Source: Gemmiger sp. An50
GTDB taxonomy: Bacteria; Bacillota; Clostridia; Oscillospirales; Ruminococcaceae
Assembly (NCBI RefSeq): GCF_002161595.1
Contig: NZ_NFID01000002.1
Location: 1 to 64,000 of the forward strand
Direction: 5' to 3'
Length of the DNA stretch: 64,000 nt
In this document: positions 25,906 to 33,610 of the stretch, piece after piece
How positions within the stretch are numbered: the first letter of the stretch is position 1
How the letters are laid out: every line of letters starts with the position of its first letter
Made by a program: the position numbers and the translations under genes
Notes under the pieces: model-generated
What the model was told of the DNA's origin: nothing
Seen by the model: only the letters and a program-made list of their open reading frames with translations
Databases searched by the model: none

Positions 25906-25969
25906 AAGGGTTGTTCTATTTTGTTTTTCAGGCGGGGTGAACACTCTGCCTGTTTCGGGAGGTTTTATC

Positions 25970-26863
25970 TTGCAGATTCCCACATCCTGTACCCTCTGCC
26001 CCCGTCGCTGCAATGCGGACCGGACCCGGCGCGCCGGTGTGTGCGGTGCGGCCGGTCAGCTGATGGTGGCCCGCGCGGCGCTGCATCACTGGGAGGAGCC
26101 CTGCATCAGCGGCAGCAAAGGCAGCGGCACCGTGTTCTTTTCCGGCTGCAGCCTGAAGTGCTGCTACTGTCAGAATTATAAAATCAGCCAGGAGGGCCTG
26201 GGCAAAGCCATCGACACCGAGCGCCTGACCGAAATCTTTCTGGAATTGCAGCAAAAGGGCGCGCACAACATCAATCTGGTCACTGCCACCCAGTGGCTGC
26301 CCTGGGTGCTGGAAGCGCTGCAGCAGGCAAAGGCCCGGGGGCTTTCGATCCCCATCGTGTACAACACCGGCGGCTATGAGACGCTGGAGACGGTCCAGCG
26401 GCTGGACGGCATTGTGGACGTATGGCTGGCGGACGTGAAATATGTTTCGCCGGAGCTTTCGGTCAAATATTCCGCCGCGCCGGATTATTTTGAGGTATGC
26501 AGTCAGGCGGTGCGGCAGATGATCCGCCAAGTCGGCGCTCCCCAATTTGATGAAGAGGGGCTGCTGCAAAAAGGCGTGATCCTGCGGCACCTGGCCCTGC
26601 CCGGCGCGCTGTCGGATTCCAAGGCGGTGCTGGACTTCATGGCCAGCCTGCCCGCCGGCAGCTTTCTGCCCAGTCTCATGAGCCAGTACACCCCCTTTCA
26701 CAAGGCAGCGCAGATGAAGCCGCTGGACCGGCGCATCTCCACCTGGGAATACCGCCAGATGGTCAATCATGCCATTGATTTGGGGCTCACCGAGGGCTAC
26801 ATGCAGCAGAAGAGCAGCGCCAAGGAGGAATACACCCCACCCTTTGATCTGGAGGGCGTTTGA
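25970..26863 (+). CDS. PflX-like radical SAM protein
   Basis: This 297-residue radical SAM enzyme is of the group named after pyruvate formate-lyase activases but of unknown substrate. The N-terminal Cys cluster CTLCPRRCNADRTRRAGVC precedes the radical SAM motif CSLKCCYC (C-x3-C-x2-C) near residue 63. I chose TTG 25970 because GGGAGG lies 7 bases upstream and the N-terminal Cys cluster begins just after it. The membrane protein gene starts one base after its stop. No glycyl radical enzyme is adjacent, so its target is not evident. It belongs to the same broad family as the radical SAM gene at 38969. Confidence 0.9.
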   Translation: MQIPTSCTLCPRRCNADRTRRAGVCGAAGQLMVARAALHHWEEPCISGSKGSGTVFFSGCSLKCCYCQNYKISQEGLGKAIDTERLTEIFLELQQKGAHNINLVTATQWLPWVLEALQQAKARGLSIPIVYNTGGYETLETVQRLDGIVDVWLADVKYVSPELSVKYSAAPDYFEVCSQAVRQMIRQVGAPQFDEEGLLQKGVILRHLALPGALSDSKAVLDFMASLPAGSFLPSLMSQYTPFHKAAQMKPLDRRISTWEYRQMVNHAIDLGLTEGYMQQKSSAKEEYTPPFDLEGV

Positions 26864-26864
26864 G

Positions 26865-28757
26865 ATGGGAATTTTGTTCAGTATCATTTATATGGCCGTG
26901 TTCCTGACCGCCGGTTTTTCGCTGACGCGGCGGCTGTTGCCCGCGTCCGGCGCCGAAGAAAAGCTGGTGTTCACCGCTGCCTTCGGGCTGGTGCTGCTGA
27001 TCGCGCTGCCCGCGCTCTTCGCGCTGGCGCTGGGCTTCACCCTGCCCGCCGCCCTGCTGGCGCTGGTCGCTGCGGGTGCGCTGGCGGCAGCCGGATTCTG
27101 GCCCCGGTACACTGCGCCGGATAAAGCTCCGAGTCAGCCGGGCAGCTCCGCCCGGGCCACTTCTCCCGCCTTCTGGGCCTGTGTTGCGCCGCTTTTCCTG
27201 TTTTCGGTCTGGCTGCTGCACACCCATACCCTCTATTCCAAGGACGGCGGCTACTGGTGCGGCCAGAGCACCTACGGCGATCTGCCCATGCACCTTTCCT
27301 TCATTAAAAGCATTGCCGAACAGGGCCTGTTCCCGCCGGAATTCCCCATGCTGTCGGGCCAGACTCTTTACGGCTATCCGTTTTTGTGCGAGAGCGTTTC
27401 CAGCGTATTCCTTCTGCTGGGCGCTCCTCTGAAATTCGCCTGCATCCTGCCCCAGGTGGTCGCGCTGGCGGCGGTGTTCGGCGGCGGCTGGCTGCTGGCC
27501 AAAAATCTGCTGCAAAGCAGCCTCAAGGCAAGCCTTGCCTACGTGCTGTTCTTTCTGGGCAGTGGCTTCGGTTTCGCTTATTTTCTGGAGGGCGGCGTGG
27601 AGAACTTCACCCGCATTTTCACCGCCTATTATGAAACGCCCACCAACTATGTGGAGGAAAACATCCGCTGGGTGAACCCCATCGCGGACCTGCTGATCCC
27701 GCAGCGGGCCACCATGTTCGGCTGGGCGCTGCTCTTCCCCTGCCTGGCCCTGCTGATGCGCTTTGCTTTGAACGAGGAGCGCCGCCTATGGCCCACTCTG
27801 GTGCTGCTGGCCGCTCCGCTGCCCTTGGTGCAGACCCACTCTGCGCTGGCGCTGGTGCTTATCTGCGGGGTGCTCTTTGTGCGGGCGCTGGCAGTACACC
27901 GGACAGACTGGCGCGCCCTGCGGCCCTGGCTGCTGTTTGCCGGAGCGGCGGGGATCATCTGGCTGCCGCTGATGCTCACTCAGATTCTTCCCCACACCCA
28001 GGAAGGCTCGGGCTTTCTGCGCTGGCACTTCAACTGGTCCAACGAGGGAGACAATTACTTCTGGTTCTATATCAAGAACATCGGCCTGGTATACACCCTA
28101 CTGCTCCCCGCCTTTTTGTGGGCGGGCAAAAAGCTGCGCTGGGTCTACGGCGGCGGACTGCTGATTCTGCTGCTCAGCGAGTTTGTGGAGTTCCAGCCCA
28201 ACAACTACGACAACAACAAGCTTTTGTTCATCTGGCACCTACTGGGCTGCATTCTGGTGGCAAACCTGATCGTGGACCTTTTGAAAAAGGTGGACAAAAA
28301 GAGTGTGCAGGCCGTTCTCGCTGCTATGCTGGTGTTCACCGGAACCTTTGGCAGCATCCTCACCCTGGGACGGGAGGCGGTAAGTCAATACCAGCACTTT
28401 GACGCGGACGCCATTGCCGTGGCTGATTATGTGGAGGAAAACACCGACCCTATGGGCCGTTTTCTGTGCGGTACCCAACTGCTGAACCCGGTGCTCAGTC
28501 TGGCCGGACGGCCCATTCTGTGCGCTTCCGGCACCTGGCTGTATTACCACGGTATGGACTATTCCACCCAGGAAGCGGCGGTGCGTCAGCTTCTGGAATC
28601 TCCCAGCGAGGAAGAGCTTGCCCAGTGGGACATCGACTATGTGATGGTCGGCCCCTCCGAGCGGGCGGACTACACAGTGGACGAAAGCTGGTTCGCCGCC
28701 CACTGCACCCTGCTCTATGACCAGGGCGGCTACAGCATCTATCAGGTCAACGGCTGA
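26865..28757 (+). CDS. Large polytopic membrane protein, GT-C glycosyltransferase-like
   Basis: This 630-residue protein has roughly a dozen hydrophobic segments and a soluble C-terminal part. The first large extracytoplasmic loop carries YGDLPMHLSFIKS near residue 140, resembling the acidic loop-1 motif of GT-C glycosyltransferases that use lipid-linked sugars. FQPNNYDNNKLLFIWH near residue 445 resembles later GT-C/YfhO-type loops. Surface glycosylation or polymer modification is a reasonable but unproven role. GGAGG lies in the end of the previous gene, so translation is coupled to it. Confidence 0.78.
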   Translation: MGILFSIIYMAVFLTAGFSLTRRLLPASGAEEKLVFTAAFGLVLLIALPALFALALGFTLPAALLALVAAGALAAAGFWPRYTAPDKAPSQPGSSARATSPAFWACVAPLFLFSVWLLHTHTLYSKDGGYWCGQSTYGDLPMHLSFIKSIAEQGLFPPEFPMLSGQTLYGYPFLCESVSSVFLLLGAPLKFACILPQVVALAAVFGGGWLLAKNLLQSSLKASLAYVLFFLGSGFGFAYFLEGGVENFTRIFTAYYETPTNYVEENIRWVNPIADLLIPQRATMFGWALLFPCLALLMRFALNEERRLWPTLVLLAAPLPLVQTHSALALVLICGVLFVRALAVHRTDWRALRPWLLFAGAAGIIWLPLMLTQILPHTQEGSGFLRWHFNWSNEGDNYFWFYIKNIGLVYTLLLPAFLWAGKKLRWVYGGGLLILLLSEFVEFQPNNYDNNKLLFIWHLLGCILVANLIVDLLKKVDKKSVQAVLAAMLVFTGTFGSILTLGREAVSQYQHFDADAIAVADYVEENTDPMGRFLCGTQLLNPVLSLAGRPILCASGTWLYYHGMDYSTQEAAVRQLLESPSEEELAQWDIDYVMVGPSERADYTVDESWFAAHCTLLYDQGGYSIYQVNG

Positions 28758-28764
28758 CCTATCC

Positions 28765-29058
28765 TCATAGTTTGCTGAACGGAGCCACACTCCCCTGCAC
28801 CAATCCTACCTGCGAGACGAACAGGACAAAGGCGGCGAATACCAGTGCACACACCAGCACCGCCCATTTCCGGCTGTTCAGCACAGCGGTGATTTTCTCG
28901 TAATAGCGCCCGAGCAGCCACACCTCGGATGCGAAAAACACCACAAACGGCCATTCGGCACGGAACACCAGAGTCATGCTGCTCAATGCGTAGCTGATGA
29001 CCCAGTAATTCAGAGTTTCCACGCTGATCTCCAATGCCTTTGCCAGTTGTTTTTTCAT
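28765..29058 (-). CDS. Small membrane protein, family not recognised
   Basis: This 97-residue protein has hydrophobic segments at about residues 20-50 and 63-88 and a basic N-terminus (MKKQLAKALE). It is convergent with the GT-C-like gene, with only 7 bases between the stops. I chose ATG 29058 over the in-frame TTG directly before it. Possible promoter: TTGCTT (29112-29117), 18 bases, TACAAT (29088-29093), overlapping the terminator of the next gene. Confidence 0.65.
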   Translation of the reverse strand: MKKQLAKALEISVETLNYWVISYALSSMTLVFRAEWPFVVFFASEVWLLGRYYEKITAVLNSRKWAVLVCALVFAAFVLFVSQVGLVQGSVAPFSKL

Positions 29059-29109
29059 CAAACGGCCCGCCTTTTTCTTTTTTTCTCATTGTATCGTTCT
29101 TTTATGACA

Positions 29110-29155
29110 AAAAGCAAGCCGCCCGGCGCTCTGGCACCGGGCGGCTTGCTTTTTT
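29110..29155. terminator. Bidirectional-looking terminator
   Basis: A perfect 17-bp stem (29110-29126 with 29137-29153) with A/T runs on both sides. It lies just after the stop of the RNA methyltransferase gene and ends that minus-strand transcript. Confidence 0.9.
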
Positions 29156-29162
29156 ATCATAA

Positions 29163-30272
29163 TCAATAATACATGTACACCTGGCAGGGGATCATGCCGT
29201 TGTACAGCTTGCGGCGGCGGCTGGCCTTTTTGCCGAAGTGCTTTTCCAGGTCCGCGTCCGCGGTGATGATGTAGGCGCCGGTCACCGGATGCTCCTCCAG
29301 CGCCTTGCCCAGCACACCGGCCAGCTTTGCGGCGGTGGCCAGATCGCCCAGACGCTCGCCGTAGGGCGGGTTGGTCAGCACGATCATCTCCGGCCGGGGC
29401 GCGAAGTCCCTCACGTCCGCCAGCTCAAAATGGCACCGGTCGCCCACGCCCGCCAGTTTGGCGTTCTGGGTGGCAAGAGCCACTGCGGCGGGGTCAATGT
29501 CGTAGCCGAAGCCCTCGAAGGCCGCGTCCCGGCGAATCTCAGACAGGGCCTTTTCCCGCTGCCGGGCCCAGATCTCGGGCGGGCAGAAGGTGTAGTGCTC
29601 GGCGGCAAAGCGGCGGCGCAGGCCGGGAGCAATGTTCATGGCCTTCTGGGCTGCCTCGATCACCATGGTGCCGCTGCCGCAGAAGGGGTCGGCCACGATG
29701 GAATCCCGCCGTACCCGGCCCAGGTCCGCGATGGCGGCGGCCAGAGTTTCCTTGATGGGAGCGCCGGTGGCGTTGCGCCGGTAGCCGCGCTTGTGCAGGC
29801 CGTCTCCGGAGGTATCCAGCATTACCTCCACCACGTTCTTGCGGATGGAGAAACGAATCTTGTACAGCGCGCCGGTCTCGGGCAGCATCAGGGTTTTGTG
29901 GCCCTTTTTCAGCCGCTCCACCACCGCCTTTTTCACGATACTCTGGCAGGCGGGCACGCTGGACAGGGTGCTGGACAGGCTGGAGCCCTTCACGGGGAAC
30001 TGGGCGTCCGCCGGGATCAGCTCCTCCCAGGGAATGCTGGCCACGCCGTCGAACAGCTCGTCGAAGGTGGTGGCGGTGTAGGTTTTCAGCAGCACCAGCA
30101 CCCGCTCGGCGCAGCGCAGGTTCAGGTTCGCGGCGGCGATGATGTCCGCCGGGCCGGAAAAGGCGATGCGGCCGTCGGTCACCTTCACGTCCTCAGCGCC
30201 CAGGCGGCGCACCTCAAAGGCGGCAGTGCTTTCGGTACCGAAGTAGCAGGGGGCAATCAGATCAAATTTCAT
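29163..30272 (-). CDS. THUMP-domain RNA N2-guanine methyltransferase (RlmL/YpsC-like)
   Basis: This 369-residue SAM-dependent RNA methyltransferase combines an N-terminal ferredoxin-like and THUMP region (residues 1-155) with a Rossmann methyltransferase domain. Motif I is PFCGSGTMVIEA and the catalytic motif IV is LTNPPYGERL, typical of N2-G modifying enzymes. The length matches the short YpsC/RlmL N-half type. ATG 30272 has AAGGAG upstream. It is a single-gene unit ended by a strong hairpin. The exact rRNA position modified is inferred only from family. Confidence 0.92.
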   Translation of the reverse strand: MKFDLIAPCYFGTESTAAFEVRRLGAEDVKVTDGRIAFSGPADIIAAANLNLRCAERVLVLLKTYTATTFDELFDGVASIPWEELIPADAQFPVKGSSLSSTLSSVPACQSIVKKAVVERLKKGHKTLMLPETGALYKIRFSIRKNVVEVMLDTSGDGLHKRGYRRNATGAPIKETLAAAIADLGRVRRDSIVADPFCGSGTMVIEAAQKAMNIAPGLRRRFAAEHYTFCPPEIWARQREKALSEIRRDAAFEGFGYDIDPAAVALATQNAKLAGVGDRCHFELADVRDFAPRPEMIVLTNPPYGERLGDLATAAKLAGVLGKALEEHPVTGAYIITADADLEKHFGKKASRRRKLYNGMIPCQVYMYY

Positions 30273-30393
30273 AATAAGGCAAACTCCTTTTGGATGCGGC
30301 CTGTTGCGGTTGATTTTCACAGGCCGGTGTGAATGGTCGCAGGGTCTATCATATCACGGGGCAGCAGGCGGCGCAAGGCTTTTTCTGCCTTGG

Positions 30394-30873
30394 TTATTTC
30401 TTGCGGTAAAGCTGGACCAGGCAAACCACGATGGGCCCAAACACCAGCAGCATGACCAGTGGCATGAACCAGCCACCCAACGGCTGGGAGCGGGCCGAGC
30501 AGACCGGCATCCAGGCGAAGATGGCCGCAATCACAAACCGTATGGTTACCAGCAGATTTTTCAGAATGCGATAGACCCGCACCCGGTTTTCCTCGGTTAC
30601 CGTCACGCCGGTGTTCCAGATCATGGGGAGCTGCTCGATCCCCCACATCATCAGACACATCACCACACCAATCACCAGCAGGACCACACAGCTGCTCCTG
30701 TCGCCCCAGGCATCCGGCTGACCACCAAAGCCGTAATGGGTGGGAATCTCCTTCGGAATCGCCTGCCAATTGGCCCACAGATAAAACCCGGACGCTGCCA
30801 GAAAGCCCAGGCTCAGCCAGTCCACAATCCGGTCATACCAGGTTTTGGGAATCTTCCATTTACTGTCATTCAT
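30394..30873 (-). CDS. DUF1648-type membrane protein
   Basis: This 159-residue membrane protein has four hydrophobic segments. The first helix is followed by IPTHYGFGGQPDAWGDR, the hallmark of DUF1648 proteins (SdpI-like immunity/regulatory family). ATG 30873 is chosen because GAGGAA lies 7 bases upstream, inside the end of the preceding oxidoreductase gene, whose stop codon overlaps it by 2 bases. Confidence 0.85.
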   Translation of the reverse strand: MNDSKWKIPKTWYDRIVDWLSLGFLAASGFYLWANWQAIPKEIPTHYGFGGQPDAWGDRSSCVVLLVIGVVMCLMMWGIEQLPMIWNTGVTVTEENRVRVYRILKNLLVTIRFVIAAIFAWMPVCSARSQPLGGWFMPLVMLLVFGPIVVCLVQLYRKK

Positions 30874-30874
30874 C

Positions 30875-31858
30875 TCACAGTTCCTCGCCGGGGTAGCGAA
30901 CACCCCATTCCCGGCGCAGGGCGGTCATGGTGTTCATCACATCCCGGCTCCAGCCCAGCCGCATGGCCGACGCGTCTCCGGTGCGCACCGCCTGCTCCAT
31001 GGCAGTCACTTCGTATTCCAGCGCCCGACCGGTTTCGCCCACCTGAATCTGGGTCACGGCACCGGTGGCGGCATCCACCACCCGGGCCGCCTGGGCGCGG
31101 GGGTAGTCGTCAATTTCAATGTATGCCCGCTCGCAGCCGATCACCGCCCGCTTGGGCAGCTTGGAACACAAGCTCATGGTCACGGTGACCATCTGGTTTT
31201 CCGGGTTTTGCAGCAGAATAGCCGCCTGCTCGTCCACCCCTGTGGGGGCGAGCTTCACCCGGCTGAGCACCTGGTCCGGCGCGCTGGCCAGAAAGCTCCG
31301 GGCGCAGCTGAGGGCATATACACCGATGTCAAGCAGCGCGCCGCCCGCCAGCTCCGGATTGAAAAAACGGTTGGTCATGTCATAGTCCTTGAAGCTGCCG
31401 AAGTTCAGCTGGATCAGCTGGACGTTGCCCCATTCTCCCGCCGCCAGGCGCTGCCAGAGCTCCTGATACAGGGGCATGTGCCAGATGGTCATGGCCTCGG
31501 CCAGCACCAGGTCCTTTTGCCCAGCCAGAGCCACGCACCGCTCCAGCTCCTCGCTGTTCAGGGTGATGGCCTTTTCGCACAGCACATGCTTGCCCGCGGC
31601 CAGCGCCTGCTCGATCAGTGCCGCGTGGGTATTGTGGGGCGTGGCCAGATAGACAATGTCCACCTCCGGGTCTTCAAAGGCCTGCTGCGGGCTTTCGTAC
31701 AGCTTCTGTGCCCCGCAGCGCTGGGCCAGGGCCTGCGCCTTTTCCCGGGTGCGGCCTGCCACGCCGTAGGACCGGCGGCCCATGGCAGTGAACGTCGAGG
31801 CCATCTCACCCGCAATGCCGCCTGCACCTACAATCACCCAGTTGAACGTTTTTTCCAT
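30875..31858 (-). CDS. Gfo/Idh/MocA-family oxidoreductase
   Basis: This 327-residue NAD(P)-dependent enzyme has a Rossmann N-terminal domain with VIVGAGGIAG and the motif GKHVLCEKAITLN, containing the catalytic Lys of the family (EKP in most members, EKA here). The C-terminal alpha/beta domain begins near residue 125 with GGALLDIGVYAL. Substrates in the family are sugars, inositols and related polyols or dihydrodiols; none can be named here. It is followed immediately by the DUF1648 gene. Confidence 0.9.
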   Translation of the reverse strand: MEKTFNWVIVGAGGIAGEMASTFTAMGRRSYGVAGRTREKAQALAQRCGAQKLYESPQQAFEDPEVDIVYLATPHNTHAALIEQALAAGKHVLCEKAITLNSEELERCVALAGQKDLVLAEAMTIWHMPLYQELWQRLAAGEWGNVQLIQLNFGSFKDYDMTNRFFNPELAGGALLDIGVYALSCARSFLASAPDQVLSRVKLAPTGVDEQAAILLQNPENQMVTVTMSLCSKLPKRAVIGCERAYIEIDDYPRAQAARVVDAATGAVTQIQVGETGRALEYEVTAMEQAVRTGDASAMRLGWSRDVMNTMTALRREWGVRYPGEEL

Positions 31859-31893
31859 CCGTTATCGCCCCTTTTCTTGTTGGTTCTGGCGTC

Positions 31894-31902
31894 ATTATAC
31901 CA
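31894..31902 (-). promoter_or_regulatory. Extended -10 promoter of the oxidoreductase gene
   Basis: On the minus strand TGGTATAAT is a perfect extended -10, about 36 bases before the ATG. A clear -35 is not seen. Confidence 0.6.
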
Positions 31903-31953
31903 CGCTGCCAACCGCTCGGCCAGAGCCGCTGAATATTTTCTGTATACCCGTTC

Positions 31954-31994
31954 TTGACAGAGAAAGCCCACAGGCATATAATTAACACCGTTAA
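31954..31994 (+). promoter_or_regulatory. Consensus promoter with MarR-type operator
   Basis: TTGACA (31954-31959) and TATAAT (31977-31982) with a 17-base spacer are a full consensus promoter. The inverted repeat TTAAC-ACC-GTTAA (31982-31994) starts on the last base of the -10, a position that would block RNA polymerase. It is the probable autorepression site of the MarR protein encoded next. Confidence 0.88.
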
Positions 31995-32014
31995 CTATAT
32001 TGTGGAGGGAACGC

Positions 32015-32467
32015 ATGCAAATCGAATGGACCGAAATGGCGCGCTACCAGCAGCAGCTGCAAAAGCTCGTGCGCACTTTGCTGCCGGTGCGAAGCGCCGC
32101 ACTGACTGCCAGCGAATGCGAACTGCTGGCCCGGCTGTACCTGCAGCCGCAGCAGAACACGCCGATCCTGCTCAGCCAGGGCAGCGGCATGAAAAAGGAG
32201 GCGGTGAGCCGCTGCCTGAAGGCGCTGTATGAAAAAGACTGCATCCGCAAGGAGCGGCAGCCCGATGACGAGCGCAGCTACCGGCTCTTCATCACCGAGA
32301 CCGGACTGGCGGAACTGAAAAAGGGCTACGAAAGCATTCTCCAACCCTTTTATGATCTGTGGCGCAGCGCCGGAGAGGATTTTGAAGCATTCGTGCAGTG
32401 TGCCGACCGGCTGGCGGCGCATATTGAGGAAAGGCGGGAAACAAACAGTGGACATGAAATTTCATGA
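32015..32467 (+). CDS. MarR-family transcriptional regulator
   Basis: This 150-residue winged-helix regulator shows LTASECELLARLYL, a recognition region around GSGMKKEAVSRCLKALYEKDCI, and a wing RQPDDERSYRLFITETG, all in MarR positions. ATG 32015 has GGAGGG 5 bases upstream. Its end overlaps the FUSC gene, and a palindromic operator sits on its strong promoter. The simplest model is a MarR repressor controlling itself and an efflux-like membrane protein. Confidence 0.93.
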   Translation: MQIEWTEMARYQQQLQKLVRTLLPVRSAALTASECELLARLYLQPQQNTPILLSQGSGMKKEAVSRCLKALYEKDCIRKERQPDDERSYRLFITETGLAELKKGYESILQPFYDLWRSAGEDFEAFVQCADRLAAHIEERRETNSGHEIS

Positions 32468-33524
32468 CGCCTTGCAGCTGGACCCGGCGATTCTGAAACG
32501 AAAGATCGCCGCCTGCTCCACCCGGCGGCAGAAGGCCTGGTACTGGACGGCCATGGCGGTGCGCTCGGTGCTGATCGTGGCCTTTGCGATTTTGTTCATC
32601 AGCACGCTGTCCGGCCTGTTCGGTGCGGACAACACCCCCATGGCGGTGGCGCTGTTCTGCATCATGCTGGGCATCCGTTTTGTGAATTTTGAATACTGCA
32701 TCGGCGACTCGCTGGTCACGCTGGCATTGGCGCTAGCCATTCTGGTGGCGGCTCCCTGTGCAGCGGCAGTGATTCCCGCGCCGCTTTTGGTCCCGATGCA
32801 CGCCGCGGCCTTTTTCGTTCTGCTGTATATCACTACCCAGCGGCCGGAGCTGGGCAACGGCGGGCTTTACAGCTTTGCCTATGTTTATCTGACCGGCAAC
32901 CCGGTGGCAGGCGAAGCCCTGGCCCGCCGGGCGCTGCTGGCGCTGGTGGGATATCTGATCTGCGGCGCGATTCTGTTCGCCAAGCACCGGCATCATCATA
33001 AGGCGGTGCGGTTCCATCATGTGGTGCGCCGCTTCGACCTTGCCAACATCGTGCATCTGTGGCAGCTGCGGATGGCGCTGGGCGTCGCGCTGGTGCTCAC
33101 CGCCGGGCGGGTGTTCGGGGTGGAGCGCTTCATGTGGATGGGCTTTGCCTGTGCCTCTCTGCTTTCGGAACATCCCTATTCCGGCAACGCTGCTCCCCGC
33201 TTTTTCCAGCGCATCGTGGGTGCGCTGGCCGGTTCGCTGGCGTTCTTCGTTCTCTATTCCATCACGCCAGCCGGTCTGCACTCTTTGCTTGGCCCCCTGG
33301 GCGGGTTGTGCCTGGGCTTCTGCACCGACTACCGGTACAAAACCGCCATGAACTGCTTCGGCGCTCTGATGCTGGGCGCGGGCATCTATGGCATCCAGGG
33401 TGCGGTGGTTCTGCGTATCGTGGATACCGTTCTGGGCGTGGCCTTCGGGCTGGTGTTTGCCGCTGTATTCCACCGGCTGGTGGCGGTGCGCTTTCTGCCC
33501 AGCCCGGAAGGCGCGGAGGGATAA
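32454..33524 (+). CDS. FUSC-family membrane protein
   Basis: This 356-residue integral membrane protein has two sets of hydrophobic helices (residues ~35-165 and ~215-345) separated by a His-rich cytoplasmic loop (AKHRHHHKAVRFHHVVRRF). It resembles fusaric acid resistance/aromatic acid exporter (FUSC) proteins. I use ATG 32454, inside the marR reading frame; a GTG 6 bases earlier is possible. It is regulated by the upstream MarR protein by operon logic. The exported compound is unknown. Confidence 0.82.
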   Translation: MKFHDALQLDPAILKRKIAACSTRRQKAWYWTAMAVRSVLIVAFAILFISTLSGLFGADNTPMAVALFCIMLGIRFVNFEYCIGDSLVTLALALAILVAAPCAAAVIPAPLLVPMHAAAFFVLLYITTQRPELGNGGLYSFAYVYLTGNPVAGEALARRALLALVGYLICGAILFAKHRHHHKAVRFHHVVRRFDLANIVHLWQLRMALGVALVLTAGRVFGVERFMWMGFACASLLSEHPYSGNAAPRFFQRIVGALAGSLAFFVLYSITPAGLHSLLGPLGGLCLGFCTDYRYKTAMNCFGALMLGAGIYGIQGAVVLRIVDTVLGVAFGLVFAAVFHRLVAVRFLPSPEGAEG

Positions 33525-33544
33525 AGGCTTTCATTTTCCATCTC

Positions 33545-33590
33545 AAAAAAGGCCTGCCAGAAGGATTGCTCCTTCCGGCAGGCCTTTTCG
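33545..33590. terminator. Shared terminator between convergent genes
   Basis: The stem AAAAGGCCTGCC (33547-33558) with GGCAGGCCTTTT (33577-33588), extended inward by AGAAGG/CCTTC pairing, has A-rich and T-rich flanks. It can end both the FUSC transcript and the convergent lipoprotein transcript. Confidence 0.88.
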
Positions 33591-33610
33591 CTTTCATGCT
33601 CGTCCGCTCT

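Noticed and set aside
25541-25969. An N-terminal extension of the PflX-like radical SAM protein
   Set aside because: The upstream frame is antisense to the EamA gene and crosses both promoters. The TTG at 25970 has a well-placed GGGAGG.
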